This document shows, one piece after another, positions 45,060 through 57,515 of a stretch of 64,000 nucleotides of DNA. The notes below the pieces were generated by a model. The model was not told the origin of the DNA and did not search any database. It worked only from the letters and a program-made list of their open reading frames with translations. A program made the position numbers and the translations under genes. Position 1 is the stretch's first letter. Each line of letters starts with the position of its first letter. Location of the stretch: positions 1-64,000 of the forward strand of contig CAOLHI010002499.1 in NCBI GenBank assembly GCA_948474755.1. Reading direction: 5' to 3'. Source of the stretch: Ctenosaura bakeri. Lineage: Eukaryota > Chordata > Lepidosauria > Squamata > Iguanidae.

Positions 45060-45800
45060 CGTGTTTGTGAGGCCCCCGGACAAGCACAGAACTAGGCTCG
45101 GCCATCAAACACTGAAATATCCCAAGACAATACAGGCAGGCCAGAAATAGCCAGATCACCGCTTTTGGAGACCTCTCTGCAAACACCCTCATTATGTATG
45201 CATGCTGTTTACAAAGGACTCCCTGCCCCGAGCAGGCAACTTGGCAAGCTGAATACTCAACTGCCAAGCACTGAGTATTTGCATACTGTCTACCTCTTTG
45301 TCAATTCGGACCTAACTCAATCATGCTAAATTTTGACCTTTCCAAAGCTTTGTCTCATGCCCGAAACTCATTGTTTTCCCCAAGTACGGAATAGCCTGCA
45401 GTTACATTTCTCCCTATAAAAACCCCTGAATCTGAGACCTTCCTCGGATTGCTCCGGACTTCCTTCCAGCTTTGCTGCTGCTTTGTTTGGCGAGCTGTCC
45501 CCTCAGTCCCACGTACTGAGACTCCATACCAACAAACTCAATCTTCAGACTATCCAAGCTTCAGGACAGGTTTCGTATCACCCAATTCAACAATCCCTCT
45601 CAAAATCCCTCTATACCACTCCAACCTTTATTTTCCTTAGTTACTTGTGTGAGTGTGTTGCATACACTGTTTGTCTGTATTTAATAAAAATCTCAATTAC
45701 TCTTAAACTTTGGCATGCTCCTTGGCTTGGCCTGATCCCGTAGACATTGGGTAAAAGATTCTGCTGCGTTGCCCTGCCTCTCGCATTGCTACCTTGTGCT
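45060..45800 (+). mobile_element. LTR-like sequence (possible solo LTR)
   Basis: It has a TATA box CCTATAAAAACCCC near 45,413 and a transcribed stretch rich in CT. A poly(A) signal TTTAATAAAAATC near 45,681 is followed by a GC-richer segment, in the order U3-R-U5. It may start at TGTGAGGCCCCCGG (45,066). No target duplication or internal genes were identified, and the family is not recognised. Confidence 0.45.
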
Positions 45801-47649
45801 CTTGGCTAATTTCCCCAACTTATTTAATTGTAAGCTCATTTAGATGTCCCTCCCGGGACCCCCAGTAAACAGGGTAACATAGTCCCTTGGGACCCTTTAG
45901 CATGGCACCTGAAACTGTCCAGAACCCTGCAAAGCCCCCAGTTTTTGTTAGGTATTATTGGCCATTTTGGGAGGCATTTTATTTTTGCAGAAAACTCCAC
46001 CACAGCTACCGAAATCACCTGAAAATGCAGCAGCTTGCTTCTCTTAACCCCTCACAGCCCTTCAAAGGAGAAAAAAATGACTGCAAATCAGCTGAAATGG
46101 CATATGTTGGTATGTCCTGGTGTGGCTTGCCAGGGAGGCACAGGGGGGAAATGCCCCCTGTACAGTTGCCTACCCCATATAAATAAACCAAAATAGGACA
46201 GTAACAATCAGCACAGCAACTTAAACCACTCTGTGTGGGATGGGAAGAGTTTTTGGTTGTTTTTCTAAATTAGCAGGAAGACAGGCCTGTATAGCTCTCT
46301 CTTGGTAGAGAGTGCCTCAGAGAAGTCCTGCTTGTGAAAGTGGATAATTTACTGAATGGAATTTAAAAACAGGGCTCAGTCAGAGGATCTTAGTTGCCTG
46401 GAAAAGGGCTCCTATGGGCGAAGGCATTATTGAGATTATTGAGACCTGAGCTATTTAAGGCTTTACAACAAAAACTTGGAATTTTGGAGCAAAAGAATAA
46501 ACTGACTCAGGTATATACTTCAGAAAGAGATGATACACACAAATACTGTTAAAAGGCAGGGTACAGCACTAGTTGAAGTTTCCAAACCATCTTTGAAGAC
46601 ATTGTAACATACCATTCCCCTTCCTAAAATGGATTCCAACCACGATTTTGAAGTGATTCTGGCAGAGGAATTATCACAATCTAGCAGTGTTTGGGGGTAA
46701 TGAGTGGGAAGTTAACACTGTTAACTAATTGTTACGTTTTTGTGATGAAAGTGTTAAAGAGTTTTTTTGTTAAAAAGAATGTGAATAGTAAGACAAAGTT
46801 ACTATGTTACTGTAATAGATAACAGTTTCTAGTTATTTTCAAATGTTAATTTTAAAGGCATTTTAAGAGTCATTTTGATGGGAAGTTATAACGTTTTATT
46901 CCATTCTCTTATCAGTCTTAAGGTTGCCCCATGCGTGACTGAAAACAATTTTTAAGACAAAGGAGAGCAACAAAAAAGAAACAAAGGTCTGAATCAAGTC
47001 AATTAAAAAGCTTTGGCAAGCAAAACCATTTTGTGATGGCATTGAAAGACTTGTAAGTGTTCGCACCAGTTGCACCTCCACGGAGAGGCCATTTTAAAGT
47101 TAAAGGGCCACAGTTAAGACAACTCTTTTGCTTGTTGACACAGAGTATAGCTGAGGTACACCTCAGAGAAACTCTTCTGCAGGTACTGGACAGTTTAACA
47201 CTCCTGAGAAAGAAGAGGCACTGGTTGCCGCTTCCCTGAGCCTGCAATCCCATCACAATCTTCCTCTGCCTGCCTGGGACTTCTTCATTTTCAACATGCA
47301 GTATTGGGCTTACATAGGTCTGCTTCTCATGTGGTGCCTAATGTATGGCCAGACATTTCCTTACATAGCCTGTAAGGACATTTCCTATACTTAGCCTTAC
47401 TTCACCTATACCAAAACTGGACAAAGGGCAGCCCATGTGCCACAAGCAGTCCTTAGGACCTCTAAGAGTGGCCTCTTAAGCCCTCCAAATTCCCCAGAGC
47501 TTTCCAATTTTTGAAAATAAATTGGTGGGGTGATTTTCAGAAAACTTCTTGCCCCCAAACTGCTTCCAAAGCTGCCAATGTGGTGGCTTGGTTCCCCTAA
47601 AATGGCAGCTGGAGGTGACATTGCATAACTGTGAGCGCACCAAAGTGCA

Positions 47650-47806
47650 CTTAGAGGCAGCACGGTGTGGTTTGAACACTGACCATGGAAACCCACTGGG
47701 TAACCTTGGTGTGTCACACACTCTCAGTCCCAGAAAACCCTCCGATAGGTTCACCTTAGGGTTGCTATAAGTCAGAAATGACTTGAAGGTACACAACAAC
47801 AGCAAA
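47650..47806 (+). repeat. tRNA-derived SINE, internally deleted
   Basis: GGCAGCACGGTGTGGTTTGA jumps directly to CCATGGAAACCCACTGGG, so the B-box region is missing. The end TTGAAGGTACACAACAACAG is intact. Confidence 0.8.
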
Positions 47807-48066
47807 GTGCATTGATGGGGCTTGCTGGGAAGATGGCCTCTGCCCTGCCCATTAACATTAGCTGCCAGAATAAACAGCAATGTTGGAACTAAAGCAAAAT
47901 CAGCAGGGTCTATGGGTATCCTTCCTTTGTCTTATTATTCAGGCTCACCGTGTAACGGTCATTGCCAACCTCAGCCTTCATTGTGAATTGCTTCCTGAGT
48001 GATCAAAGGACTTCATATACTTTCACTGCATAATTTTTAACCAAATATGGAGGAAATAGTACTTAC

Positions 48067-48180
48067 TTCTGTTATCATTCCTTGCCAGTTTGCTGGGGTA
48101 GCTTTTGTTCATGGGCACATATGGCTCTGGAGGTGGCAAGTCAGACAGAGGATGGAAGGAAAAGCGGCTTTCCCACTCAT
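48067..48180 (-). CDS. WIPF1: WIPF1 exon encoding the WASP-binding segment (residues 448-485)
   Basis: The acceptor GTCTAG is before 48,180; the donor GTAAGT is at 48,066. It encodes [20 protein letters not shown], then [16 protein letters not shown]. This peptide wraps around the WASP EVH1 domain: the two phenylalanines (454, 456), the DLPPPEP core and the SYPSKLAR tail are all kept. Residue 455 between the phenylalanines is serine; I recall tyrosine in human. Confidence 0.97.
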
Positions 48181-50150
48181 CTAGACAACACAAGAACAAC
48201 ACACTTTTTTAAAATCTGTACAGCTCTCCATTACAGATGGGACATGCAATATAGGAAATCCCACCAACATACTCATCCAGAGATATCCAAGTTATATTGC
48301 AAATGTAAAACCTATTTCTGTCATTGAGGACAGTATAGAGGAACTGTACTCTGGGTAAGAGATTTCACTGCACTCCCTTGAAGCCCTCTGTGGGTCAGAT
48401 GGTATCAGAGGTACAGCCTTCCTCCCCCCTGCCCCCACCCAAATCATCTGGTTCCCAGCAGAAAAGTCAGGTGGAGTTTTTTCCAAATGGCACTTGCAAA
48501 TAACACCTGAAAGAGCGGATGGGTTTGCTCTTCTTCCTTACTCTTCATTCAGGAGGTGAGGGAAAGAAAAATGCAGCAAAGAATGGAATCCCTGCTATCT
48601 CTGATTACTGGTTTGGTGAATGTGCCTCCTATTTGAAACTGGTGGAGCTTGCAGTTCCACCAGCTTATTTATGGGAAGGTCTGGGAAGAGTACGTTGCCA
48701 GCTGTGTGGCAGTGCAGGAGAGCTCTTCTGGTGCACCCCCCATGACCAGTGAGGGTCAGGGAGGCAGAGCTGTACTTGGGATGCTGTTGAGTAGCTCTCA
48801 AGCAGCTTAGCTAAACTATTGCATTAGGAGGTACTGGGTAACTCCTTACGCAATGTCAGAAAAAGCAGTTATATGACAGGGTGACTCCCGGTAAAGCTGC
48901 ACAATGATTCAGGCCTCTCTTTGTGTGCATGTTTTTATGTATCTATAGATATACCAAAATAATTAAAAAGACATCCATATTAGGCACATCAGTCATATGC
49001 AGTCTTGCTTGAGAGCATGCATAGCTGCTTGGAGTAAGACCTTGTTGAACACAGTGGGCTCCCTTTTCTGCAAGTAGGCAAAGGATGGGGCTACTAGTTA
49101 CATTATTAAGTAGGGCTTGGAATCTTTCTCTTTTCAGGGCAGGAAGAGTATGTTACTCTTAAATTGTTCCAACAACCTTCATTTGCATCTGAACAGTTTG
49201 TGCTTTTCACACTAACAAAGGTGCTTGTAGTGCTGAAAGAACTATCAATCTCCCTCCATCTCCTCCTCACTCATTCCACACATCCCACAATCAAGCTCAA
49301 AAACATTAGCAATGGAGTATCAGTTTATTATGCCTCAGTGCCATCTTTGCAGCCATGGTCTGCCGTTACCTCATTGCTTCCAGGTGCACAGGCACAGCTT
49401 CTCTTGAAATACTTGCCTGTGCAGAATGCCTGGCAAATTGTTAAGTAAAATATTACTCTTAAAATAAACAGTCTGTCATTTTGAAAAATCACTATGCTCC
49501 CTTTTTTAGATTTTATGGAGTCAGGATATTTTAAGAACAACCTCAGTTTTGTAAGGCAATTCTAAAACTGCATTTCTGGAATTGTAAAACAAATTCTAAG
49601 ACTAAATAGAACAGGACTGAAACATTAAGCAGTGATTTATTTGGAGAATCTTTCAGAATTTTTTTTTTGAAAAAACAAGTATATTAAAACTGCACTTTGA
49701 AAAAAAGTCACTCCAAAACCATAATTCCTATATAGATAATTTCTTTTAAATTTAGTTACCGCCAGTTGCAATCTGTATTAGAATGTAATTAGCCCTGTTT
49801 GGATATTACCTGAATGGGATGGTGGTTTAAGAATGGGATTTGCAAGTGCCATATGTATGTGTGGATGACTCTACATTCTCTGGAGTGGGTAACTTTTGGT
49901 CCTCCAGATGTTTTTGACTACAATCTTTCTCACCAGGGTCTTCCTGATGGTTAGGTTCGAGGGTGCTGATAGAGCAGTAGGCCAAAACATGTGGAGGCCA
50001 AGACATCTGCCTCTCCTCCCCTCCGTAAGAACTTCTACACAAAGATTCTTGCAGACATTGTAATGAACACATGGAGATTGAGAACATGCATTCCCACCCC
50101 TCCTACTCCAGGAAGTCAAATAACACTCAAGCAGAGCTATTATCACTTAC
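48181..50150 (-). other. WIPF1: WIPF1 intron (between residues 447 and 448)
   Basis: GTAAGT donor at 50,150 and TCTAG acceptor at 48,181-48,182. A weak foldback fragment lies at about 49,880-49,990. Nothing else recognised. Confidence 0.8.
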
Positions 50151-50372
50151 CCTCACAGGAAGAATCCTGGAAGCCATTTCGCATGGCTGATAAGGGTGGT
50201 GGAGGAGGTGGTGGTGGTGCTCCAGAAGCAGGCCGGTCAGGAGGAGGTGGAGGCACTGGTCCACCTCTGTGTTTATCAAATCCCCCTCTCGAAGGAAGTT
50301 GTGGAGTAGCGGGCAGTGCCCGTGAAGTGCTGCCATTTCTGCTTATTGGTGGTGGAGGGGGAGGAAGGGGTC
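50151..50372 (-). CDS. WIPF1: WIPF1 second proline-rich exon (residues 374-447)
   Basis: The acceptor AATGTTTAG is before 50,372; the donor GTAAGT is at 50,150. It encodes GPLPPPPPPISRNGSTSRAL, PATPQLPSRGG, DRPASGAPPPPPPP and RNGFQDSSCE. RNGFQDS leads into the WASP-binding region. The first base completes the glycine codon from the previous exon. Confidence 0.97.
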
Positions 50373-50754
50373 CTAAACATTTGAGAATAAAGAAACAAAG
50401 TTATCATACTTCTAGCACACCACAGACCACTCTAGAATTTCCAAACTGCATTTCATTGGCCTTTCTCATTTTGAAAGCAATAGCTGGTTGTCTTGACCAG
50501 ACAGATTCAAGAATATCTTGTACAGAAAGATGAAAATATGAGATCCCCTCAAAAGCATTGGATCCATGCCACCTCTTTACTTCTCTCTGGAATTTCTCAC
50601 AGGCAGAGAAGGCTTTGTATTCTGTTTGATCATGGTCTGCTCCTCTCAGCAGTTCCATGGAAAGCTATCTATACTTTATTTCACCAGTGCAAATTAATTC
50701 TTTGTACATGAATGTTCCCTCAGAAAAGTGGTTACCACAGTAATATCCATTTAA

Positions 50755-50885
50755 ACCATCAGTGGGGAACAACTTTTAACAAATGCTGTTAAAAAAACAC
50801 CACCAGCCTTTCCTAGCAGAGTCAATGGTGAGGGCTATTAGGAGTTGCACTCCAATATCTGGAGGACCACAACTTGCCCACCCAA
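50755..50885. repeat. Diverged foldback MITE
   Basis: CAGTGGGGAACAACTTTTAA ... TTAGGAGTTGCACTCCAATA, CTGGAGGACCACAACTTGCC. One arm is well kept and the other degraded. Confidence 0.45.
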
Positions 50886-51719
50886 ATTTATAAAGACTTA
50901 TTTTGTTGTCAAAACACACCAAGATGGCTACATGTCATGGCAATCTGTCCCACATAAGTAACTCTGGTCTAAAATTATATTTTGTCAATGTAAAACTATT
51001 AAAATTAGACTGGTATTTATATTACACACAACTGTCCCACACTGTTTCCTTGTTTGTAAAATTATTTTCCCATGCCACATTCTACTGATGATGGGAATTT
51101 TTTTGCTCTTTTTGGAAGAACAACAACAACAAAAAGTGCCAAATACAAGCTGTTGACTTCCCAAGGTCAATGCACTATCTACTTGATCAGCTAACATGTC
51201 TAAATCAAGATACCTTAAAATAGTTTTGTCTACAATCAAATCTTAGGCATGTTTCCATTAAGAGACGACATCATGACCAATTCTTTATAGCAGTCATTTA
51301 ATGGTCACCACAGGAAACATGGTGACAGTGACATAGTGTGCAGCCTTCAGGAGTCATTGACAGGGAAAATGAAATATTCTTTCCTAGACAGACTTGTCAC
51401 TTGGTGTCCCAAGCACAACATAAACATGGCATGAAATACAGAAACCACTGGCTGTCCTGTGCGGGGAAATCAAGTCCCACTTCAGACATTTAACAATCCA
51501 AGTAAGGCAGCCCTCTGACTACAGCTGTAGAGGTGTAAAGCTACCAAGTAAAAACAATTTCTGTCTCTCAGAAGGGTGGAAGATAGGGAAGAGAATGAAC
51601 TTGAACTCCCGGGGAACTGGGCATATGCCACAGCTCATGGATTACTATACACATGTGTGGCTGTGGCAACAAGATCATTTGGTGTGAGATGTACGTAGAT
51701 ATCAGAACTGAGGCTTACT

Positions 51720-52660
51720 ATTACTACTGTATTTATACCCTGCCTTTCTCTTAATAATGAAATTCAAGGCAGCTAACAACATATTTTTAAAAATGTAGTT
51801 TAAAACTATACAAAAGCGTCAGTAAAAATATAAATATAAAATACATATTTATTTATTAATTTATTTTCTTTCAAAGTGGGACCCAAGGTGGCTTCCAAAA
51901 AGTTAAAAAACATTTAAAACAACTAAAAACATTAAAAACACATACAATTATAAAAACTTGTTTTTTTTTTTTAAAAAACAACTTAATAGATAAGTAAAAT
52001 CTCCCCTGCTCACCCATTAAAGGCCTGCTTGAAAAGAAATGTCTTTGTCTGCATACAAAAGGAAAGCAGGGAGGGGGCCAGCCTAGCCTCCCATGGAAGA
52101 GAGTCCCACAGGGTGGGAGCAGCCACTGAGAAAGCTCTCTCCCATGTTCTTACCAGGCAAGCCTGGGATGGTAGCGGGACCAAGAGAAAGTTTTCTCCTG
52201 CAGAACTTAGGGCTCTGGCAGGTTCTAGATTAAGCTTCAATTTGTTTGCTCTCATTGAGTCCACTACCGACAACAGACATTGGTTCAGTACCAACACCGT
52301 TTCCTTGGAATCAGATGGAAAGGAGAGGCAGAGTTGGGTATCATCAGCCTATTGGTGACATCAAACCTCAAAATTCAGGATGACCTCTCCCAGCGGTTTC
52401 ATGCAGATGTTAAACAGCATGGGAGACAAAGCAGAACCCTGAGGGACCCCACAGTCCAACGGCCAGGGAGTCAAACAGGAGTCCCCCAGCACCGCTTTCT
52501 GAGTTCTCCCCTCCAGGAATGACTGCAGCTGCTGCATAACAGTGCCCCCAGATCCCATCCCACAGAGTGGTCCAGAAGGATACCATGGTTGATGGTATTG
52601 AAAGTGGATGAGAGATCCAGCAGAACCAAAGCAGGCACACAATTAATTAATAAAGTTAAA
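51720..52660 (-). mobile_element. L2-like LINE, 3' part of ORF and 3' UTR
   Basis: On the minus strand a single frame (52,642-52,010, one stop near 52,361) shows FLEGRTQKAVLGDS, GVPQGSALSPMLFNICMKPL, MRANKLKLNLE and FSVAAPTLWDSLPWEARLAPS. These are the late reverse transcriptase motifs and tail of the L2/CR1 group. The 3' UTR has TACCCTGCCTTTCTC on the plus strand near 51,737. The catalytic core is truncated away. Confidence 0.8.
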
Positions 52661-52689
52661 ATTCATTAAAAGACAACATGCAAACCTTA

Positions 52690-52990
52690 CAACAGCACTG
52701 CACAGCTTCAAAAGGCCACTGTAGTCAGTTTCCAAAAATGTGACAGCATAAAAGTATCTTAACGTTGATGGAAGGAGAGCAAAAATGGGGGCCATTCTGG
52801 ACTCCCTGGGGGAGAGTTTCAAAGCCAGGGAACATCCACCAAGAAGTGCTTCTCCCCACCAAACGAGACTGAGCAGGTGGTGGTACAGACAGATGATCCT
52901 GGAGCTCTAATGGGCTCATAAAGGGAGATACAGTCCTTCAAATACCCTGTACCCAAGTTGTACAGGGTATTATAGAGTATTATAGGTATT
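52690..52990 (-). mobile_element. LINE 3' tail fragment, related to the L2-like element
   Basis: GGGGGAGAGTTTCAAAGCCA and AGTGCTTCTCCCCACCAAAC on the plus strand parallel the GAAAGCTCTCTCCCATGTTC section at 52,130 in diverged form. Confidence 0.5.
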
Positions 52991-53051
52991 ACAACATCTT
53001 GTGATATTTGCTAAATTGGGATATTTGTCAAAAGAATGCAGGAAGCCTTAC

Positions 53052-53822
53052 CTGATCTACTGGGTGGGTCTCTCACAGGTGGTGGTGGCCTCTCACTCGG
53101 TGGGGGTGGAAGAGGTCCTGTCCGACCAGAACTGGGCAAATTTGGTGGAGCAGGAGGTGCAAGTGAGGTATTCCTTTGAGGGAGCCGTGGCATTTCATCA
53201 TTTCCACCAGACATGGGTGGAACTGGAGGTGGTCCAGGCCTACTGGGAGGAGGGGGAGGAGGAACTGGAGACCCAAAGGATGGCCGAGGAGTTGAAGGCA
53301 TTGGAGGCTTGTTGTTCTGAGGTGGAGGAGGAGGCAAGGAAGGTTCTCTGTTGAGAGGAGGCCTGTTTCCTGTTGGAGGTGGTGGCGGAGGTGGCTTATC
53401 TTCTGTTGGCCTGCCTGGAGCAGGAGGAAGAGGAGGCCTATTTGAGGAAGGAGAAGAGGAAGCAGGGCTGCCCGGCGAAGTCTGGCGCATGGATCCTCCA
53501 AATCTACTTCCTGGGAAAGGTGGAGGCGTAGGCCCCAAGCTGGCTTGCCTGCTTGTTCCTGGCAAAGGCGGGGCTCCTCGATTGTGCAGACTTGATGGGA
53601 TGGGTCGTGGAGTACTTGGCACAGGAGGGGCCCCTGTGTCAGGCCTGGACCCAGCATCAGGTCTTGGGGGAGGCATTCGGCTTCTCTGTGGTTCCGGAGC
53701 TGGAGTTCTTTGGCCAGGAGAAGGGCCTGGAAACCGGCCTATGCCACCAGGGGGTGAAAAGGGCTTGGCAGATGTTGCTCGTCCTCCTGGTGGAAGTACT
53801 GGAGCCCTGCTTCCTGTAGAAT
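53052..53822 (-). CDS. WIPF1: WIPF1 large proline-rich exon (residues 117-373)
   Basis: The acceptor TTCTCAG is before 53,822; the donor GTAAGG is at 53,051. It encodes 257 residues dense in PPPP and PxxP, including TSAKPFSPP, MPPPRPDAGSRPDTG, DKPPPPPPPTGNRP, NNKPPMPSTPRP, SRPGPPPVPP, MPRLPQRNTSL and SERPPPPVRDPPSRSG. These are docking sites for SH3 proteins (Nck, Grb2 type) and profilin in the family. The whole exon is one open frame. Long open frames on the opposite strand are shadows of this composition. Confidence 0.97.
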
Positions 53823-54499
53823 CTGAGAAGGCAAAGAAATTGGTTGGTTACACAAGGGTGGGGGAAGAGTATTGCAAGGGCTATTGGTAAATTATTGGGG
53901 ACAGTGTCCAAAACACATGAACATTTATGTCAGTATGAATATTTGCCCTAAGGAACTCTCACGAGACTGCAGACCTCCTTTAGAAAATCCAGTGAGAATC
54001 TTTAGTAAGAATTTGCAGGACATTATGTGAGGGATGCTCCATTTTCTTCATGCTAGCTCCATCACTATCTTGATTTTAGCAGGTACTGGATCCTCTGTTC
54101 TATATTCTCTGCCTGACTGTTAGCCTTGCAAAAACAGCTCAAATTTTATACAATATTTTTGAGGGAAAGAGAGGAATTTATGTTCTGTCTGTTACTAGCA
54201 TTTCTCTAGGAGAGGCAGCCTCGCAGAGAAACTCTAGTGCCGTTAAGTGCTGTGAGATTAAGGGGAGATCCATAAATAGCCTCTGACACAACAGATAATA
54301 CCAGCTCTTAAAGACTGTGTTATATCAACACAGGCTGAAAGATCACTGCATGTGTTTTAAAAGCATCACTACATTCAAGGCCTTGTGGAAGATGCCTGCA
54401 GTCAAGAATGAACAAAACTGTCCTGCCTATAATTCTCTAACCCAAAATACAGTGTATTTGGCATCCTGCAGAGGTGCTGGACTATGGATCAAAACATTC

Positions 54500-54590
54500 C
54501 CCAGCCTGTGACAGTACTGGATGGGGGTGATGGGAGCTGTAGTTCAACACATCTGGAAGCTCCCAGGTTGGGGAAGGCTGAACAGATCCT
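54500..54590. repeat. Diverged foldback MITE fragment
   Basis: GGGTGATGGGAGCTGTAGTT and CACATCTGGAAGCTCCCAGG match one arm of the common foldback family. Confidence 0.45.
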
Positions 54591-55593
54591 GTGGGTCCAA
54601 GCAGCACAGCAGCTTAAGAGGCAGAGGGCATATTGCTTAACCTTCTAGAAACTTCCCTGCTGTTCTTTATGTGTACTTTTAATGTTGCTTATTCTAACTC
54701 TAAATTGTAAGCCATTATAAAATGTTATCTTCCTTGCTTGTGATCCACAAGTGTCATAAATAAATTGGAAATGTCTCTGCTCTGTGGGCATACTAGCCTT
54801 CCAAAAAGGACATCTTTGATGCCAGGATGGTAAAAGGTGTTACATAAAATCATTAAAGAGAGGAGGATTAAAATGGCATGTTACCAGTACATTGTATAGT
54901 GTTCACTCTCTTAATACAGACACCCTCTTTCCAATCTTTGCAAGTCAGTATAGAGCAGAAAGACATTTTTGTACAATGGCAAGAGTGCTGGATTTGAGAC
55001 TAAGGGAAGCAGAGTTGAGATTTTTGCTCAAATGTGTAGTTTTGTGGGTGACTTTGGGCAACTTGGTCAGTATGACTTATTTTAAAAGATAACGGTACAG
55101 GGAAAATGGAATGAAGTCTTATCTAGCGTTCTGAGTGCTATGAAGAAATGTGGGGTTAAAGATGTGAAGGTCCAGGGAGGAAATGGAAAAATTCAGGGGG
55201 GAAAATCCAGTCCTTTTCTAAAGATGTTTTTTCCTGGAAAAACTGTGAAAACTGGAAAAAAAATAGATGAGTGATTTTTTTTTTTTTAGAAAGATGAATA
55301 AAATGTTTAAGATGAGATACAACAGAAAGAAAATGTATAGTATCTGACAACTGCAATTCCTTGGCTTCCTTTCCAAAGCTCTTTTTATAGGAATGAGTGC
55401 TTTATGCCTACTTGACACTTTGGAGAAATAAAGGTTACAAAATAAATTTCTCTATTTTACTGATGTTTTACTGATGTTTTTTCCCCCTGCTTCTATTGGG
55501 AGTTTTTGGCCTCCTCCTCATGAAGTGGTAAAACCAAAGAGGTGTCTTACAGTTCAGTACTTTGTAGCTCCATTTGTAACAAAGGGAAAAAAG

Positions 55594-55610
55594 CGGGGGG
55601 GGGGGGGGGA
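55594..55610. repeat. Poly-G tract
   Basis: A run of about 15 G preceded by GGAAAAAAGC and followed by A-rich sequence. Confidence 0.9.
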
Positions 55611-56289
55611 AAGAAAAAAGAAAATTTATTTTGTAATTCTAATCTGAATAAAATGTTCTTTTAATATGCCAAGCATGATCATTTATACCTAATAAAATTT
55701 TACACAGTACATTTGGTGTAAATATATAACTGTGACTTTCAATCTGTAAAGGGAGCTAAAATCACATTTCTTCATTTTTTCCATAAATGTGTCTGCCAGC
55801 CCACCTCACTCCCAGTATGGCTTCAAAATTTCTGGAAATTGATCATCTCTAGATAGGACAGGAATATGACACAATGGATTTTATCTAAAATAAGTAGACT
55901 AGAGCTGTTGAAGGACAGAGAACCTTAAAAAGTTTGGCGCTTACACTTGACTGTTGTGTTTGGCTGAAGCAATATTATGGGAAAGATACCATCTTATGCT
56001 TCCATATCCTGGGCTTGCTAAGGGAATGCTGAGTGGAGGACAGTAATGGTATTAGACAGGATATTGTCATTTATTTATATAGTGCCATCACTGTTCATGG
56101 CGTTTTACAAGAAAAAGAACAAGAAAAAGCAGTTCCCTGCCCTCAGGCTTACAATCTAAAGACATGACACACAAGGAAAGGGGATGGCAAGTCAGGGATT
56201 AAGTCCAGAAGGTCTCTAAAGGATAAGATGAGAGGTAAGAGCTGAGAGTGACCTAACATTTTAGACTACTGGATCTGTGTAAATGTGGG

Positions 56290-56400
56290 CCATGTCAGAG
56301 GTGGGCAACCTGTTGCCCTCCAGCTACTGTTGGACTTCAACTCTCATTAGCCCTAACCAACCAAGCCAAACATAAAGGGTGATGTCAGTTAAAATCCACC
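56290..56400. repeat. Foldback MITE, partial
   Basis: GGGCAACCTGTTGCCCTCCA and TGTTGGACTTCAACTCTCAT form the well-kept left arm; the right arm is degraded. Confidence 0.5.
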
Positions 56401-56712
56401 AACATTTGCAGGGTGGGAAGCACAACTTCCCCTTCCTGATTGTAAGTAAATTCCTGAAGAGTGGTCACTGTGAAACTCACCCAATCACACAGCACTCTCC
56501 CAACACTAAAGTTCAGTCTGTCAGCAGCCCTGCTGCTTGGCAATGAGAAAGCAGCAGCAGCAGCAGCCCAACTCATTTAAAACAGGACCAGCACACTTCC
56601 TTGACCTTTCAATCATTTAAGCTTGTTGAGTGATAAGGATTGATACTGAGTGAAGTGTTCTGTACTTCTCAGAATATGTCTTTCTTGACAAAACAAGGCA
56701 CACCTTCCTTAC

Positions 56713-56880
56713 CATTATCCCTGCTGGTTGATCTAAGTTTTGGAATCCCTGCTTGGAAAAGACCTCCTAAGCCAGGAGCTCCACCACCACCATAACTATT
56801 GCTGCCACCACTGCTGCCGCCACCACCACCACCGCTGGTGAAGCCACTGCCACTCCCTCCACCGCCTGATCCTTTGGGTT
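56713..56880 (-). CDS. WIPF1: WIPF1 exon encoding the glycine-rich region (residues 61-116)
   Basis: Acceptor CTCTGCAG, donor GTAAGG at 56,712. Joined to the previous exon's last A it reads KPKGSGGGGSGSGF, a glycine/serine tract, then GAPGLGGLFQAGIPKLRST and SRDNG. The conserved GLGGLFQAG block anchors the identity; the glycine tract varies in length in this family. Confidence 0.95.
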
Positions 56881-57515
56881 CTGCAGAGACAGGGAGGGAA
56901 AAAGTATTAAACCATACTTCTTAAATCACAAAAGAATTTGCAGAATTATTTGATACAATTGGGAAACAATTTTGGCTCCAAATAGTTGGGATTTATAAGA
57001 GATTGTTAGAAATAACAGTTTGTGGAGAAAGTCAATACCATCTAGAAGATTTAATGAGAAACAAGATTGGAGGGGGGGAAAGGAGGAATGGGGGTAGAAT
57101 TTGTAAAATCTTATTGCAAAGCCAAGTTAAACTGGAAGAGGGTTCATTAGAACTATGGAAAAGAGATATTAAAAAAAGGAGTAAACAAATTCAAGAGTAG
57201 CAAAATAAAATCATCCAAGATTAAAAATACTAAAATAAGGGTACAACAGTTAAAATTAATTGGAAGATGGTACAGAACACTACAGTAGTTATCGTATATA
57301 ATAAAGGATATGCCATGTGGAAGCAGAAGTAAAGGCACAGGTATACATATTTGGTGGGAATGTTGTAAGGTGCAGAGATTTTGGCAGGAAATAATGGAAT
57401 AAATGGAATAATGGGGAAAAGTTGGAATTTAAAAAAATGTATGACTCTAAAGATAAAGAATTTGGGATCAGATGGGGATGAAGAATACTCACTGAAACAA
57501 ATGTTAAGGGCAGCT

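Larger units (their letters stand above)
43891..48066 (-). other. WIPF1: WIPF1 intron before the last coding exon
   Basis: GTAAGT donor at 48,066 and TTTTAG acceptor at 43,891-43,892. It contains a tRNA-SINE (47,650-47,806) and an LTR-like block (45,060-45,800). 44,342-44,470 is a diverged GCCATGCCCC/CACAGCCACAC-type tandem repeat. The rest shows nothing I can name. Confidence 0.8.
50373..53051 (-). other. WIPF1: WIPF1 intron (between residues 373 and 374)
   Basis: GTAAGG donor at 53,051 and GTTTAG acceptor. It contains a foldback element (50,755-50,885), L2-like LINE sequence (51,720-52,660) and a second LINE-tail fragment (52,690-52,990). Confidence 0.8.
53823..56712 (-). other. WIPF1: WIPF1 intron (between residues 116 and 117)
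   Basis: GTAAGG donor at 56,712 and TCTCAG acceptor. It holds foldback fragments (54,500-54,590; 56,290-56,400), a poly-G tract (55,594-55,610) and a MIR-like SINE scrap around 54,960-55,090. A repeated LINE-tail-like block lies near 56,060-56,180 (TTTATATAGTGCCATCACTG). Otherwise nothing recognised. Confidence 0.75.

Noticed and set aside
53351..53890. 179-codon plus-strand frame rich in glycine
   Set aside because: It is the antisense of the WIPF1 proline-rich exon, where CCN codons read as NGG on the other strand.
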